Notes: generated by a model from the sequence alone, not told the origin. A DNA stretch of 64,000 nucleotides from Bythopirellula sp. (GCA_028285205.1 JANQQA010000266.1:33559-97558); one strand, 5' to 3'; positions 1 through 8,700 are shown, counted from the stretch's first letter. Translations and numbers: made by a program.

Positions 1-854
1 CCGAAAGTTATCGCCACCAATTGGCGCAGGAGTGGTTAGGCAAACCGCTTCCCAACTGGTCGAAACCGTGCCCGATCAAAGCGCGGGTGGCTCCAAATCT
101 GGGAGCAGGCGGTGCGACGAGCTTCGTTTTTGATCGCGGCGAAGTCTTCGGCTGGCGGATGGACATTCAGGGGTCACGCGAGCGAATCCTCGACTCGGTC
201 GTGCCGCACGAAGTGACCCATACGATCTTCGCCAGTCACTTCCGACAGCCGATTCCGCGCTGGGCCGATGAAGGCGCCTGCACGACGGTGGAACACCGCA
301 GTGAAATCGCCAAGCAGGAGCAGATGCTGATCGAGTTTCTGCAGACGCGACGCGGCATTCCCTTTAGTCACATGTTTGCGTTGAAAGAGTATCCCCAAGA
401 TGTGTTGCCGCTGTACGCTCAAGGGTACGCGCTTTCCAAGTTTCTGATCGACCAGCGCGGTAAACGCGAGTTCATGCAGTTTCTTGAGGATGGTTTAACC
501 GACGGCGATTGGATTCGCGCCGTCCGGCAGCGCTATGGTTATGGCAACTTGCAGACACTTCAAAACGCCTGGCAAAACTGGATTGTGCAGGGTCGTCCGC
601 AATTGCAACTGGCAGCCGACGCGGATACCGACGCAGTGCTGGTCGCCTCGTACGAAGCCCCAAGCACTCCGCCTACGCGTCCGGCAGCGCTCATTCGTGG
701 TCAAGATCCCGGAGTTACTCCTACGCCCGTCGTGCCTCCGCAGAATCCAGCCACGCCACTGGCTGGTAACACGCCGCGCGGACCGGTCGGGACGCAGGCT
801 GCCTCCAGGCCTTTGGGGAGCATTTACGATCGAGGAGGAACTGTACGCAGATAG
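1..854 (+). CDS. Gluzincin-type metallopeptidase, 5'-truncated by the window edge
   Basis: The reading frame is open to the first bases of the window, so the TTG at 21 in the ORF track is only the first start-like codon and the real N-terminus lies outside. The protein has a zinc signature HEVTH (about residue 63 of the track ORF). A downstream WADEG follows at about residue 81 and could supply the glutamate third zinc ligand, as in peptidase MA-like gluzincins. An all-helical stretch follows, and the last 80 residues are a proline/threonine-rich tail that looks disordered. Similar proteins are common in planctomycetes and are usually exported, but the signal sequence cannot be seen here. Substrate is unknown. 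The fold assignment is good and the exact family is uncertain. Confidence 0.75.
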   Translation, partial: ESYRHQLAQEWLGKPLPNWSKPCPIKARVAPNLGAGGATSFVFDRGEVFGWRMDIQGSRERILDSVVPHEVTHTIFASHFRQPIPRWADEGACTTVEHRSEIAKQEQMLIEFLQTRRGIPFSHMFALKEYPQDVLPLYAQGYALSKFLIDQRGKREFMQFLEDGLTDGDWIRAVRQRYGYGNLQTLQNAWQNWIVQGRPQLQLAADADTDAVLVASYEAPSTPPTRPAALIRGQDPGVTPTPVVPPQNPATPLAGNTPRGPVGTQAASRPLGSIYDRGGTVRR

Positions 855-900
855 GTGTGAAAGTGCTAATCAATCGCACCTCATCCGATCATCCGCGAGT

Positions 901-1836
901 TTACACCACTCGTTGAATCCAGGCGCTCCCCATGTTTCGCAGGCCTGGTTCAAAATAAGGAAAGGCTTCGCTTAGCGCGTCAGGCCGATACGCTTGCATG
1001 TAAGTCAGCGACCAACGCACTTTGAATGCAGAATTAAATGCTAGGAACGCTTGCAGCATGTACTGTTCAGCCCAAAAGTTGTGCCGATCGATGACGAAGC
1101 TCTTGGGGTAGTTGAAGGGAAAGCAGATGTCGTGGACGTGAACGAATACGCCCTTCTGCAGACGCGGCAGAATCTCGAGAATCTCAAACACGGTGTCGCC
1201 GCCGATGTGGACGGTGTGGCTTGAGTCGATAAACAGAATGTCATTGGCTTCGAGTGCCGAAAAAGTCGAGAGTGGCAAATCCTCAACTTTGGACTTCACC
1301 ATCTCGGTATGCTCATCAGAGATGTTCGCCAAATAGTCACGTGGGTAGGGATCGATCGAAGTTAGATGGCCGCCACTAGAATGACTCTCTTCGCGATTCT
1401 TCTCTAGTGCTAACTTCGAAAGCAAAGTCGACTGTCCACAGCCGATTTCAATCATGCGTTTTGGTTTGAGCTTTCGAATCATTCCGTACAGCAGTGCGCC
1501 GTCGAACCAACCGAAGCCGCCGTTACGTGAGTAAACACTACGATCTTCGCACGGTTCCTCAGGTAGTGCGTGATACTCATCCAGAAAGTTGCGCTGTAGC
1601 TCCTGCAGCAACTCGACCTGGGCCTCGAGGTGCATATCCACGCCCATCATTTCGCCGGGTTCCGTCCAAATTCTCTGGTCGAGCTTGTCGGTGTCCGGAA
1701 TCGGATAGTAGAAGCCGTTGGGGACTACGTGGATTCCTTTTTGTTGATAGCGGCGGAAGTACTTGCGGTCAATCAATGCCCCACGGGGCATCCGCAAAAT
1801 GATGGCCGCTGCCGCATCTCGAAGTAATTGCTTCAT
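901..1836 (-). CDS. Class I SAM-dependent methyltransferase (Methyltransf_24-like)
   Basis: The central part carries a Rossmann SAM-binding glycine motif, IEIGCGQST. It is followed by DILFIDSSH, the acidic/His segment typical of the Methyltransf_24 group often found near sugar and surface-polymer genes. I chose the ATG at 1836 (MKQLLRDAAAA, 311 residues) over the TTG at 1902 because the extra 22 residues look like untranslated sequence. No strong Shine-Dalgarno is visible for either. The N-terminal 80 residues hold a basic, aromatic segment that could be a substrate or acceptor recognition region. The gene stands alone, divergent from the PEP-CTERM gene at 2196. The acceptor is unknown. Confidence 0.8.
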   Translation of the reverse strand: MKQLLRDAAAAIILRMPRGALIDRKYFRRYQQKGIHVVPNGFYYPIPDTDKLDQRIWTEPGEMMGVDMHLEAQVELLQELQRNFLDEYHALPEEPCEDRSVYSRNGGFGWFDGALLYGMIRKLKPKRMIEIGCGQSTLLSKLALEKNREESHSSGGHLTSIDPYPRDYLANISDEHTEMVKSKVEDLPLSTFSALEANDILFIDSSHTVHIGGDTVFEILEILPRLQKGVFVHVHDICFPFNYPKSFVIDRHNFWAEQYMLQAFLAFNSAFKVRWSLTYMQAYRPDALSEAFPYFEPGLRNMGSAWIQRVV

Positions 1837-2195
1837 ATCAATTATGCTTCTGTTAGAGTTTCGATGGTCGATGCGTGATTGGCGTATTGCTACTAACCGC
1901 AATTATTGAGACGAGCCAAATTGTAGCCGAGTTTGAGAAGCCGTATAGGGTTTCACCGACTGAATCTGTCCCCAATCGGCTGCACCTCGCGGCAGCTTCA
2001 CGGATCGGTGAGCTGATGCAAAGCAATTGGCACCATTGAACTTATGGGATTCTGGCTTAGTTGTTCGTGGTGCGGCAAAGAGGGCCCGAGGATGCCGATT
2101 GGGTGGTCCTGAGCGATTTTGTAGCTTTTGCGGTCGGTATTGCTACAATGAGTGGTCCTACCTTGGTTCTGCCGCTTGATTGAGGACTCCTGCTG
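1837..2195. other. Divergent intergenic region
   Basis: About 360 bases separate the methyltransferase (minus) from the PEP-CTERM gene (plus). No open frame is credible here. A weak sigma70-like pair, TTGTAG (1921) and TATAGG (1944) with a 17-base spacer, faces the plus-strand gene but lies 250 bases from its start. I do not consider it established. A GAGGAC at 2182 is the likely ribosome binding site for the gene at 2196. Confidence 0.4.
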
Positions 2196-3947
2196 ATGCG
2201 ATGCTGCTGTAGATTTCTGGTTTCGATGATGTTGTGTTCGTGTATTGTGTTGCCGGCAGGAGGCGTGGTCAGAGAATGGGACGACGAAGGCGCGACGTCC
2301 GACTGGTCGGAGGCCGCGAACTGGACGGACGATACCGTACCTGAAACGACTGACGATGCGATCATTGGTTCACTGGCAGATGCATTCGACGATTCGGTCG
2401 TGTTGGATGTCAACGGTGACTTGGTGCGAACGCTAGGTTTGCAGAATGGTGCCGACTTCGACACCAACGGCGGTCGCTTGGTCATGACCGTCACTGGCAG
2501 TGTTGGAGAGGGTGCGGCGTCCGGTGCCACGATTTCTGAACTAATCGTCCGCAAGCGCAATGCCATCGGTGAAGCTGCGTTCGCCATCGACGCCAACAGT
2601 CTTGCGATCGGCGCAAATGGGCAGCTCGCGCTGCCTGATGGGGGCCAGGTTGAGTTGGACGGGACCGGTCCTCAACCTGGTGTGCTCAGCGTGGCCGACG
2701 GCGGCACCGTGCGCGGTTACGGATGGATTGAGTTAAGCGACACCGATGCATCACTTGGGCAGGTTACGAATTTGCTCGACAACAGCGGAGCGATCGTCGT
2801 CGAAGATCCGCTATTCACCGGCCCGGGCGAGCCGACGTCCATCTCGCTGGAGATCTCGGCCTCGAATGCTCCAACGTTTGCACAGCTAGATTTCGCTGGC
2901 ACCAGCGCGACGGGGACTGTCGAGCTTAGTAGGAATGCCTCCCTCATGGTCGGTCCCGTATTTTCCGGACCCAGTGAGCTGACCATGGCGGCCAACACAC
3001 AACTCGTCATGCAGAGCGCTGGCACGATTGCATCAGGGCAAATGATCGAAGTGAATTCAGGGGTACTTAATTCGGGTGAAGAGAACGAGTTGCCTGCTTT
3101 GCCCGCCGTGATCACGGGGGATGGTCTGTTAACGACTTCAGGAACTATTCGACTGAACACAGTGTCCGAAGAACTGATCATCGAAACCCCGATTGATGCA
3201 CTGGAAGGTGAAATCACAAATCGGGGCACACTTCGTTTCCGCGGCGGCGGCAACATCCGCGCGGTCAGCATTGATGACTTGGACCTGGGCACGGTTATCA
3301 ACGAAAGTAGCGAGGTGCTTCAATTTCAAGGTGGTCAGGCCTATGAGTCCGCTGTGTCTAACGATGGACTCCTGGGGATCGAGCCAGCCGAAGAGAATGC
3401 GACCGTCGACTTTGATAGTTTCGCTCAGTCGGCTGCCGGAGCATTGGCGATCGACGTCGGCGGTGAATTGGCGGGGGAATTCGATGTGCTGTCGGTCGTA
3501 GGTGATGCGACCTTGGAAGGAACGTTGCAGGTTACTTTGACCGACCTGTTCGAGCCCGAGCTGGGGAGTATGTTCACGATCCTCTCCTCGCAAAGCGGAG
3601 CGGTGAGTGGGGTGTTCGCAACGACTGACTTCCCCCAGTTTGGCGGCCGTACGTTTGACGTGATCTACAATCCCACCAGCGTGGAATTGGAAGTCATCGA
3701 AGCCGGATCACTCGCTGGCGACTTCGATTTCGATGGCGATGTCGATGGCACCGACTACCTGCTGTGGCAACGGGGTGAATCGCCGGACCCGCTGAGTGCC
3801 GAAGACTTCGCGGACTGGCAAGGTAACTACGGCACCAATCCGCCCGGACTGGCGAGCGCTACCGCCGTGCCCGAACCATCGTCACTGCTGATTGTGGCGT
3901 TTTCCTTGGTCGCTGCCGCGGTGCATCGGCCGATCAGCGTTCGATAG
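2196..3947 (+). CDS. Secreted beta-rich protein with dockerin-like module and PEP-CTERM anchor
   Basis: The 583-residue protein starts with a hydrophobic, cysteine-rich signal peptide. Next comes an autotransporter/G8-like opening (WDDEGATSDWSEAANW) that in related proteins begins a right-handed beta-helix or beta-solenoid. The middle is Gly/Thr/Asn-rich and low in Cys and Lys. Near the C-terminus there is a calcium-loop pair (GDFDFDGDVDGTDY) followed by LLWQRGESP, a planctomycete dockerin-like module. It ends with VPEPSSLL, a hydrophobic helix and an Arg-containing tail: a PEP-CTERM sorting signal cut by an exosortase. The inferred role is a surface-displayed or matrix-associated structural or binding protein. 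The same module recurs in the gene at 30790. No catalytic motif is visible. Confidence 0.8.
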   Translation: MRCCCRFLVSMMLCSCIVLPAGGVVREWDDEGATSDWSEAANWTDDTVPETTDDAIIGSLADAFDDSVVLDVNGDLVRTLGLQNGADFDTNGGRLVMTVTGSVGEGAASGATISELIVRKRNAIGEAAFAIDANSLAIGANGQLALPDGGQVELDGTGPQPGVLSVADGGTVRGYGWIELSDTDASLGQVTNLLDNSGAIVVEDPLFTGPGEPTSISLEISASNAPTFAQLDFAGTSATGTVELSRNASLMVGPVFSGPSELTMAANTQLVMQSAGTIASGQMIEVNSGVLNSGEENELPALPAVITGDGLLTTSGTIRLNTVSEELIIETPIDALEGEITNRGTLRFRGGGNIRAVSIDDLDLGTVINESSEVLQFQGGQAYESAVSNDGLLGIEPAEENATVDFDSFAQSAAGALAIDVGGELAGEFDVLSVVGDATLEGTLQVTLTDLFEPELGSMFTILSSQSGAVSGVFATTDFPQFGGRTFDVIYNPTSVELEVIEAGSLAGDFDFDGDVDGTDYLLWQRGESPDPLSAEDFADWQGNYGTNPPGLASATAVPEPSSLLIVAFSLVAAAVHRPISVR

Positions 3948-3955
3948 CGTGTTCC

Positions 3956-4837
3956 TCAGTCCGTCATTTGGCCGCTGCCGATTTGGTAGGCGGTGGCTAC
4001 GGCGAGTAGGATGAAGATCCCATCGATCGGTCCGAACATGTCGCCGAAGCTAATTTGCTCTGCGAACACCTTGTCGAGAGCTTCGGTCATGGCGGCTTTG
4101 AGCGCCTCGCCGTCTTGCCCGCCAATTGCACCAATGCCAAGCATATCGGCAGCCGACGATTTGAGATGTTTGTATAAGTAGAACTTGGCACCCACGATGC
4201 CCAGAATCGAAATGCCCCCCGCCACGATTCCCGCGACCGTGCCATCTTTGTCCTCGTGACCGATGGCCATGCCTGCCCCGGCGGCGAAGCCTAAGCCCCA
4301 GGCGATCCAGCCGAGTTGGACGTCGAGGCCGATCGCAACGGCCGCCCACACGGCTGCTCCGAGGGCGGCGCCGATGGCACTGAACAATGCCCCCCGCGCC
4401 AGCGAGGCCGTCTGCGATGCGGCTGCTTTGCGCTTGCTGGGTGTCTCGTCGTCTTCAAGGACCTTTTTGGTTTCGTGCTGTTTACCCGAGCGCAGATCAA
4501 AGCCGCAGGCAACACAGATGACGGCGCCAGGTGTGAGTCGACTGCCACACGCGGAACACTCGTTCGAGCCCGAGGACTTCGGAGTTGGAGATTTGGCAGG
4601 GCTGGCGGAGGGGCTCGCAGTCGCGGCCGTCATTGATTTACTTGCAGAGAGCTCGTCGTCGAACCAATCGCCCAGGCTGTTTCCGTCGGTCAGTTCATCG
4701 AGCGGCTCAAGAGCTGCAGCGGGCGTCGGTACCTTGAACCGCTCATTACATTTGGAGCACTTGGCAGCCTTGCCGGCAAGTTCGTCCTTAACGCGGTATT
4801 TCTTCTGGCAACTCGGGCAAGCAAAGTCGATCGACAC
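3956..4837 (-). CDS. Double zinc-ribbon membrane protein (MJ0042-type N-terminus)
   Basis: I start this gene at the GTG at 4837 (VSIDFACPSC, 293 residues), not at the ORF-track start 4942. GGAGAG sits at ribosome-binding distance upstream, and MJ0042 zinc fingers usually begin at the very N-terminus. The first ribbon is CPSCQKKYRV...CSKC. A Ser/Pro-rich linker leads to a second ribbon, CSACGSRLTPG...CVACG. Then there are three or four hydrophobic helices rich in Gly/Ala and a short polar tail. Such proteins are abundant in planctomycetes and their role is not known. The zinc ribbons would face the cytoplasm if the first helix is inserted conventionally. The stop lies 8 bases from the convergent PEP-CTERM gene. 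Confidence 0.75.
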   Translation of the reverse strand: MSIDFACPSCQKKYRVKDELAGKAAKCSKCNERFKVPTPAAALEPLDELTDGNSLGDWFDDELSASKSMTAATASPSASPAKSPTPKSSGSNECSACGSRLTPGAVICVACGFDLRSGKQHETKKVLEDDETPSKRKAAASQTASLARGALFSAIGAALGAAVWAAVAIGLDVQLGWIAWGLGFAAGAGMAIGHEDKDGTVAGIVAGGISILGIVGAKFYLYKHLKSSAADMLGIGAIGGQDGEALKAAMTEALDKVFAEQISFGDMFGPIDGIFILLAVATAYQIGSGQMTD

Positions 4838-5204
4838 GGCACACTCTCCGTCCGTAAGTAGGGAGTTCGTCACTGCATCAGTTGTGCCGGCTTCGCCTGT
4901 TCCGCTAGTGGCCAAGATAACGCAATGCTGACGAGGTGGCAAATTGTAATCGCGTCAAACTGGTGTGTTGATATCACATCTGCCAAATTTTTAGCAGCAG
5001 GTTAAACTAAAACTGACCACGTTGTGTGATCTATTCCAACCGGATAAGCTATAGGATTACCGCGCGGCTCGCGGGACCTCACGGCTGACGAATCGGCTGA
5101 CGAGGTGGACGAATCCGGCGCAGTCGCGTGTCCGTACGTCGTCGAGCGCGAGTTGTCGCAGGACGCCCGGTTGAACAGCTTCTCTTACTTCGGTCGAGTC
5201 AATC
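4838..5204. other. Divergent intergenic region
   Basis: This stretch separates the zinc-ribbon gene (minus) from the sulfatase gene (plus). It is AT-rich around 4950-5060 and contains the 8-base palindrome TGATATCA near 4970. I see no convincing open frame, RNA gene or terminator. It presumably carries promoters for both neighbours. Confidence 0.35.
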
Positions 5205-7097
5205 ATGAAGTTCTCTCCCCGCCTCATTCTGACACCGTTTGCGTTAATCGCGCTGTTGGCGATGACGTCGCTGGCGCAAACGGACGCCGACACCGGCGCA
5301 TCGCGGCCGAACATCCTGTGGATCACCAGCGAAGACAATGCCGCGCACTGGCTCGGGTGTTATGGCAACACCGAAGCGCAGACACCGCGGTTGGATGCGC
5401 TGGCGAGCCGGTCGGTGTTGTTCGAGCACGCGTACTCCAACGCACCGGTGTGCGCCGTCGCGCGGTCGACGATCTTGCATGGCGTTTACGCGGTGTCATC
5501 AGGAACTCAGCACATGCGGAGCCGACATCGGATTCCGGAGTCACTGCGGCCGTATGTCAGTTACTTGCGCGAACAGGGCTATTACTGCACCAACAACAGC
5601 AAGACCGATTACAATCGCCGCGGCAACGACGCGGCCATTTGGGACGAGAGTAGTCGGAAGGCCCATTACAAGAATCGGAAGCCTGGTCAGCCATTCTTTG
5701 CGATCTTCAACTTCACCGTTTCGCACGAGAGCAATCTGTTTCCGGACAAGGTGGTAAAGAACCGTGAACGAGGTCTGGTGCCTGAGCAGACGCGTGTAGC
5801 GGCGAAAGACGTGCAACTGCCGCCGCACCTGCCCGACTTACCAGCCATCCGTGAGGACATCGCCCGCTATCACGACTGCGTGACGGCGCTCGATAAACTC
5901 ATCGGCGGGGTGTTGGACGAATTGGACGAACGTGGGCTGACGGAAGACACGATTGTTTTCTACTACGCCGATCATGGCGGCGCGACGCCGCGCGGCAAGC
6001 GTTACTTGACGGACACCGGCGCACGGATTCCGATGATCGTACACGTGCCAGAGAAATGGCAACACTTGTCACCATTCCGCGCTGGCGAGCAATCACCAGA
6101 GCTGGTGGCCTTCGTCGATTTGGCACCCACGTTGTTGTCGTTGAGCGGACTGGAGAAGCCTGAGCAGATGCAGGGGCGCGCGTTTCTTGGCGAGCATCGT
6201 GAAGCGCCTGGGGAGGCCCCACTCGTTTTCCTCTACGCAGATCGCTTTGATGAGTTGTATGGCATGCGGCGCGCTATCACCGATGGGCGTTACAAATACA
6301 TCCGACGGTTTACTTCGCATTTGCCGGCTGCACCTTGCAGCTATTACAGCCTCGGGCAGCCTGGATGGGCGGAGTGGATGACGGCGTGGCAGAACGGCGA
6401 GTTGCCGCCCGAGTATGCTACGTTGTGGGAAACTCCGCAGCCGGTCGAAGAACTGTATGACCTGGAGGCCGATCCCTGGGAGGTTCGAAACTTGGCGGAA
6501 GATCCGACGCAGGCCAATCTTCTTGCGCATTATCGGCAGCGACTTCAACAACAGATGAACGCCGTGCAAGATACCGGCGTCATCCCCGAGCCGATGTTTC
6601 AGCCGCTCGCCGGTGAAGACACCATTTGCGACTACGCACGCAGCGAACAGTGCGACCTCGAAGAACTAACCCGTCTGGCATTCTTGGCGTCTTCGGGTGA
6701 TCCAGAGAACTCAACAGCGCTGTTCGCGATGATGCAGGACGACGATCCCGTGGTGCGTTATTGGGGCGCCTTGGGCTGTTCGGTTCTGGGCGAGAGGGCA
6801 GCGGAATTGTCACCGCATCTGGTCGCCTTAGGCGATGACCCATCGGCATGCGTGCGACTGACGGCAGCTGGGGCGCTGTGGGAAGCTGGCAAAAAGAAGG
6901 CCGGCCTGCAGGCGTTGCTCCGCGAGTTTGACCGGCCCAGCGAAAGTTTCAATGACGAAGACGAGATTCTGCTCACTAATTTGGCGAAGCAACTCGACAT
7001 GATCGAGCAGATTCCCCAGGACTGGTTCGAGCGTGTGCGCCAAGACAAGTCCGCCGGCCAGTACGTTCGCCGTTTCGTTGAGCGATTTGGCAAGTGA
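5205..7097 (+). CDS. Sulfatase-family protein with variant FGly signature and C-terminal HEAT-like repeats
   Basis: The protein has 630 residues and a signal peptide ending near LAMTSLAQ. The sulfatase fold is clear from NILWITSEDN (metal loop), the nucleophile segment around residue 83 and YADHGG (second metal/active-site loop). The nucleophile segment reads VCAVARSTILHG, so the C-x-P/A-x-R consensus read by formylglycine-generating enzyme has valine at the third position. Close relatives, as I remember them, read CAPARS. The N-terminal 480 residues end with the usual ELYDLEADPWEVRNLA segment that follows the catalytic domain. The last 130 residues form two or three HEAT-like helical pairs (DDDPVVRYWGALG, DDPSACVRLTAAGAL), probably a protein-binding extension. 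The inferred role is desulfation of an exported polysaccharide substrate, if the cysteine is matured. Confidence 0.85.
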   Translation: MKFSPRLILTPFALIALLAMTSLAQTDADTGASRPNILWITSEDNAAHWLGCYGNTEAQTPRLDALASRSVLFEHAYSNAPVCAVARSTILHGVYAVSSGTQHMRSRHRIPESLRPYVSYLREQGYYCTNNSKTDYNRRGNDAAIWDESSRKAHYKNRKPGQPFFAIFNFTVSHESNLFPDKVVKNRERGLVPEQTRVAAKDVQLPPHLPDLPAIREDIARYHDCVTALDKLIGGVLDELDERGLTEDTIVFYYADHGGATPRGKRYLTDTGARIPMIVHVPEKWQHLSPFRAGEQSPELVAFVDLAPTLLSLSGLEKPEQMQGRAFLGEHREAPGEAPLVFLYADRFDELYGMRRAITDGRYKYIRRFTSHLPAAPCSYYSLGQPGWAEWMTAWQNGELPPEYATLWETPQPVEELYDLEADPWEVRNLAEDPTQANLLAHYRQRLQQQMNAVQDTGVIPEPMFQPLAGEDTICDYARSEQCDLEELTRLAFLASSGDPENSTALFAMMQDDDPVVRYWGALGCSVLGERAAELSPHLVALGDDPSACVRLTAAGALWEAGKKKAGLQALLREFDRPSESFNDEDEILLTNLAKQLDMIEQIPQDWFERVRQDKSAGQYVRRFVERFGK

Positions 7098-7258
7098 GGT
7101 GCTCTCCGCGCTATGCCGATGCTGCCCTAATTCTGTAATTGTCGGTGAGTTTTTTCAATTTCCGTAGAAAGAAGCCGACCGTTGGCCGCGTCACACTCGC
7201 GCGGTGACTCACCATTGTGGTCGGAGAACTGAAATCAAATTGAATTAGAGGAAATAGG

Positions 7259-7750
7259 ATGAATACAAAAGAAGCAATTGGAGCAACACTGGCAACCAGC
7301 TCAATGGTGCTCAGCAGCTACGTGGGGGATCTCACTGACGAAGAACTGATGACTCGGCCAGCTGAAGGTTGTAATCACATCGCCTGGCAACTGGGGCATT
7401 TGATTTCTTCGGAGTGCAGCCTGCTAGACATGGTCGCACCGGGTGCTGCTGCTAAGTTGCCCGAGGGTTTTGCCGAGAAGCACAGCAAGGAAACTATAGG
7501 CGACGATAACCCGGCGAACTTTTGCACCAAGCAAGAGTACCTCGACCTCTTCGAAACAGTGCATGCAGCAACGCAAGCTGCGCTCGAAAAAGCGAGCGAC
7601 GAAGATCTCAACAAGCCGGGGCCCGAGCACTTCGCTCAAATGTTCCCGACGGTCGGGCATCTTTACATCTTGATCGCAACGCACGGCATGATGCACGCTG
7701 GTCAGTTCGTACCGGTGCGTCGTAAGCTGGGTAAACCAGTTGTAATTTGA
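7259..7750 (+). CDS. DinB-family four-helix protein
   Basis: The 163-residue protein has the DinB/YfiT fold hallmarks: an N-terminal helix with NHIAWQLGHL and a C-terminal HGMMHAGQF, which together supply the histidines that bind a divalent metal. A strong ribosome binding site (GAGGAAATAGG) precedes the ATG. Members of this family include thiol-dependent transferases and damage-induced proteins of unknown role, so no reaction can be assigned. The gene is monocistronic. A short hairpin (GATTTTCC...GGAAAATC, 7767-7793) follows but lacks a T-run. Confidence 0.85.
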   Translation: MNTKEAIGATLATSSMVLSSYVGDLTDEELMTRPAEGCNHIAWQLGHLISSECSLLDMVAPGAAAKLPEGFAEKHSKETIGDDNPANFCTKQEYLDLFETVHAATQAALEKASDEDLNKPGPEHFAQMFPTVGHLYILIATHGMMHAGQFVPVRRKLGKPVVI

Positions 7751-7813
7751 GCGGGGGTTTTCAGGTGATTTTCCCTTTATTTTGTGGAAAATCCCTGATT
7801 ATGAAGAACTTAT

Positions 7814-7841
7814 TTGTGATTTGCCGGAGATCGGTTACAAT
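7814..7841 (+). promoter_or_regulatory. Candidate sigma70 promoter of the cold-shock gene
   Basis: TTGTGA (7814) and TACAAT (7836) are separated by 16 bases and lie upstream of the cold-shock ORF. Transcription from about 7848 would give a leader of some 75 bases containing a T-rich tract. That resembles the long leaders that control cold-shock mRNAs. This is a visual match only. Confidence 0.45.
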
Positions 7842-7923
7842 TAGCCGCAAATAAGGCGAGTCGTCTGGAGATGTTTGGTTCAGACTGCCTTGTTGTTTTT
7901 TCTTTTTTTAGGGATGCGTTTCA

Positions 7924-8121
7924 ATGGCTGAAGGTACGATCAAGCGACTCACAGACAAAGGTTTTGGTTTCATCGACACCGGAACCAACCAGGACATGTT
8001 TTTTCATTCGTCCAATGTTGAAGGAGTCCGGTACGACGATCTCCGCGAGGGACAACGGGTGACTTACACCGAGGGACAAGGTCCCAAGGGCCCCCGTGCC
8101 GAGAACGTCACGCCTGTCTAG
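7924..8121 (+). CDS. Cold-shock domain protein (CspA family)
   Basis: At 65 residues this is a single cold-shock domain with both RNA-binding motifs: RNP1-like KGFGFI and RNP2-like DMFFHSS. It acts in the cytoplasm as an RNA chaperone that binds single-stranded nucleic acid. The ATG is preceded by AGGGA at a suitable distance. An ORF-track frame starting at 7871 in another frame is a shadow. The gene has its own leader, a candidate promoter at 7814 and a strong terminator at 8170, so it is probably monocistronic. Confidence 0.95.
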   Translation: MAEGTIKRLTDKGFGFIDTGTNQDMFFHSSNVEGVRYDDLREGQRVTYTEGQGPKGPRAENVTPV

Positions 8122-8169
8122 ATCGCAGGCGAACGACTTTTCGAACGAAGAAGTTATCGACCGAACATC

Positions 8170-8199
8170 GAAGCCGACGAACCAATCGTCGGCTTCTTT
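8170..8199 (+). terminator. Rho-independent terminator after the cold-shock gene
   Basis: A perfect 11-base stem GAAGCCGACGA / TCGTCGGCTTC with a 5-base loop (ACCAA) is followed by TTTGCGTTT. It sits 48 bases after the cold-shock stop codon, between two convergent genes, so it may also limit read-through from the minus strand. Confidence 0.85.
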
Positions 8200-8313
8200 G
8201 CGTTTAGGGTGAAATTGCCGCAGATCTATTCTTTGTAATCAATCGCAAGTCCGTGCAAGTGAAGTCGCACAAACAACGCGTACTGGTCCAGGTTGCACGC
8301 ACTCGCTCGGCTA

Positions 8314-8700
8314 CTAGGCATTCTCTTCGCTTCTGTCTTGTCGATGGCTCGCAATATATCGGACAGCATCTCCGATCGATTGGATGCGCTCTGCGTCCTC
8401 ATCCGGAATGCTAACGTCGTACTCCTCTTCAAGTGCCATCACGAGTTCGACTGTTTCCAACGAATCAAACCCCAAATTCGTGAGTCGAGAATTGGCAGCA
8501 ATCGCTCCAGGTGCGGTGTTGAAGGTCTCTTCGAATCGGTCAATCAGAGACTGCAAGAGTTGAGCGGAAGCCCAGAGCAAGTGACCACAATTCGGACATG
8601 GCGCGTCAATGCCGGGATCCGAGTAAACGATATTGGTCGCCGCGCCACATAGCGGACATCTGCTTGGCATGCCTTCGGGCGTGCGCGATGAGACAGTCAT
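8314..8700 (-). CDS. Zinc-ribbon/acyl-carrier-protein fusion
   Basis: The 128-residue protein has two parts. Residues 15-42 form a zinc ribbon (CPLCG...CPNCGHLLW). Residues 50-125 form a carrier-protein domain with the phosphopantetheine attachment motif GFDSLETVE and the acidic helix II typical of ACPs. Holo-ACP synthase or an Sfp-type enzyme would load the serine. There is no fatty-acid or polyketide synthase gene next to it; its neighbours are a cold-shock gene and a sulfatase. The start could be the ATG at 8700 or the internal ATG at 8670 (MPSRCPLCG), and the sequence does not decide. The carrier identity is secure and the pathway unknown. Confidence 0.8.
   Translation of the reverse strand: MTVSSRTPEGMPSRCPLCGAATNIVYSDPGIDAPCPNCGHLLWASAQLLQSLIDRFEETFNTAPGAIAANSRLTNLGFDSLETVELVMALEEEYDVSIPDEDAERIQSIGDAVRYIASHRQDRSEENA

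Noticed and set aside
7767-7793. Hairpin GATTTTCC/GGAAAATC after the DinB-family gene
   Set aside because: Short, AT-rich stem with no T-run after it; not strong enough to call a terminator.
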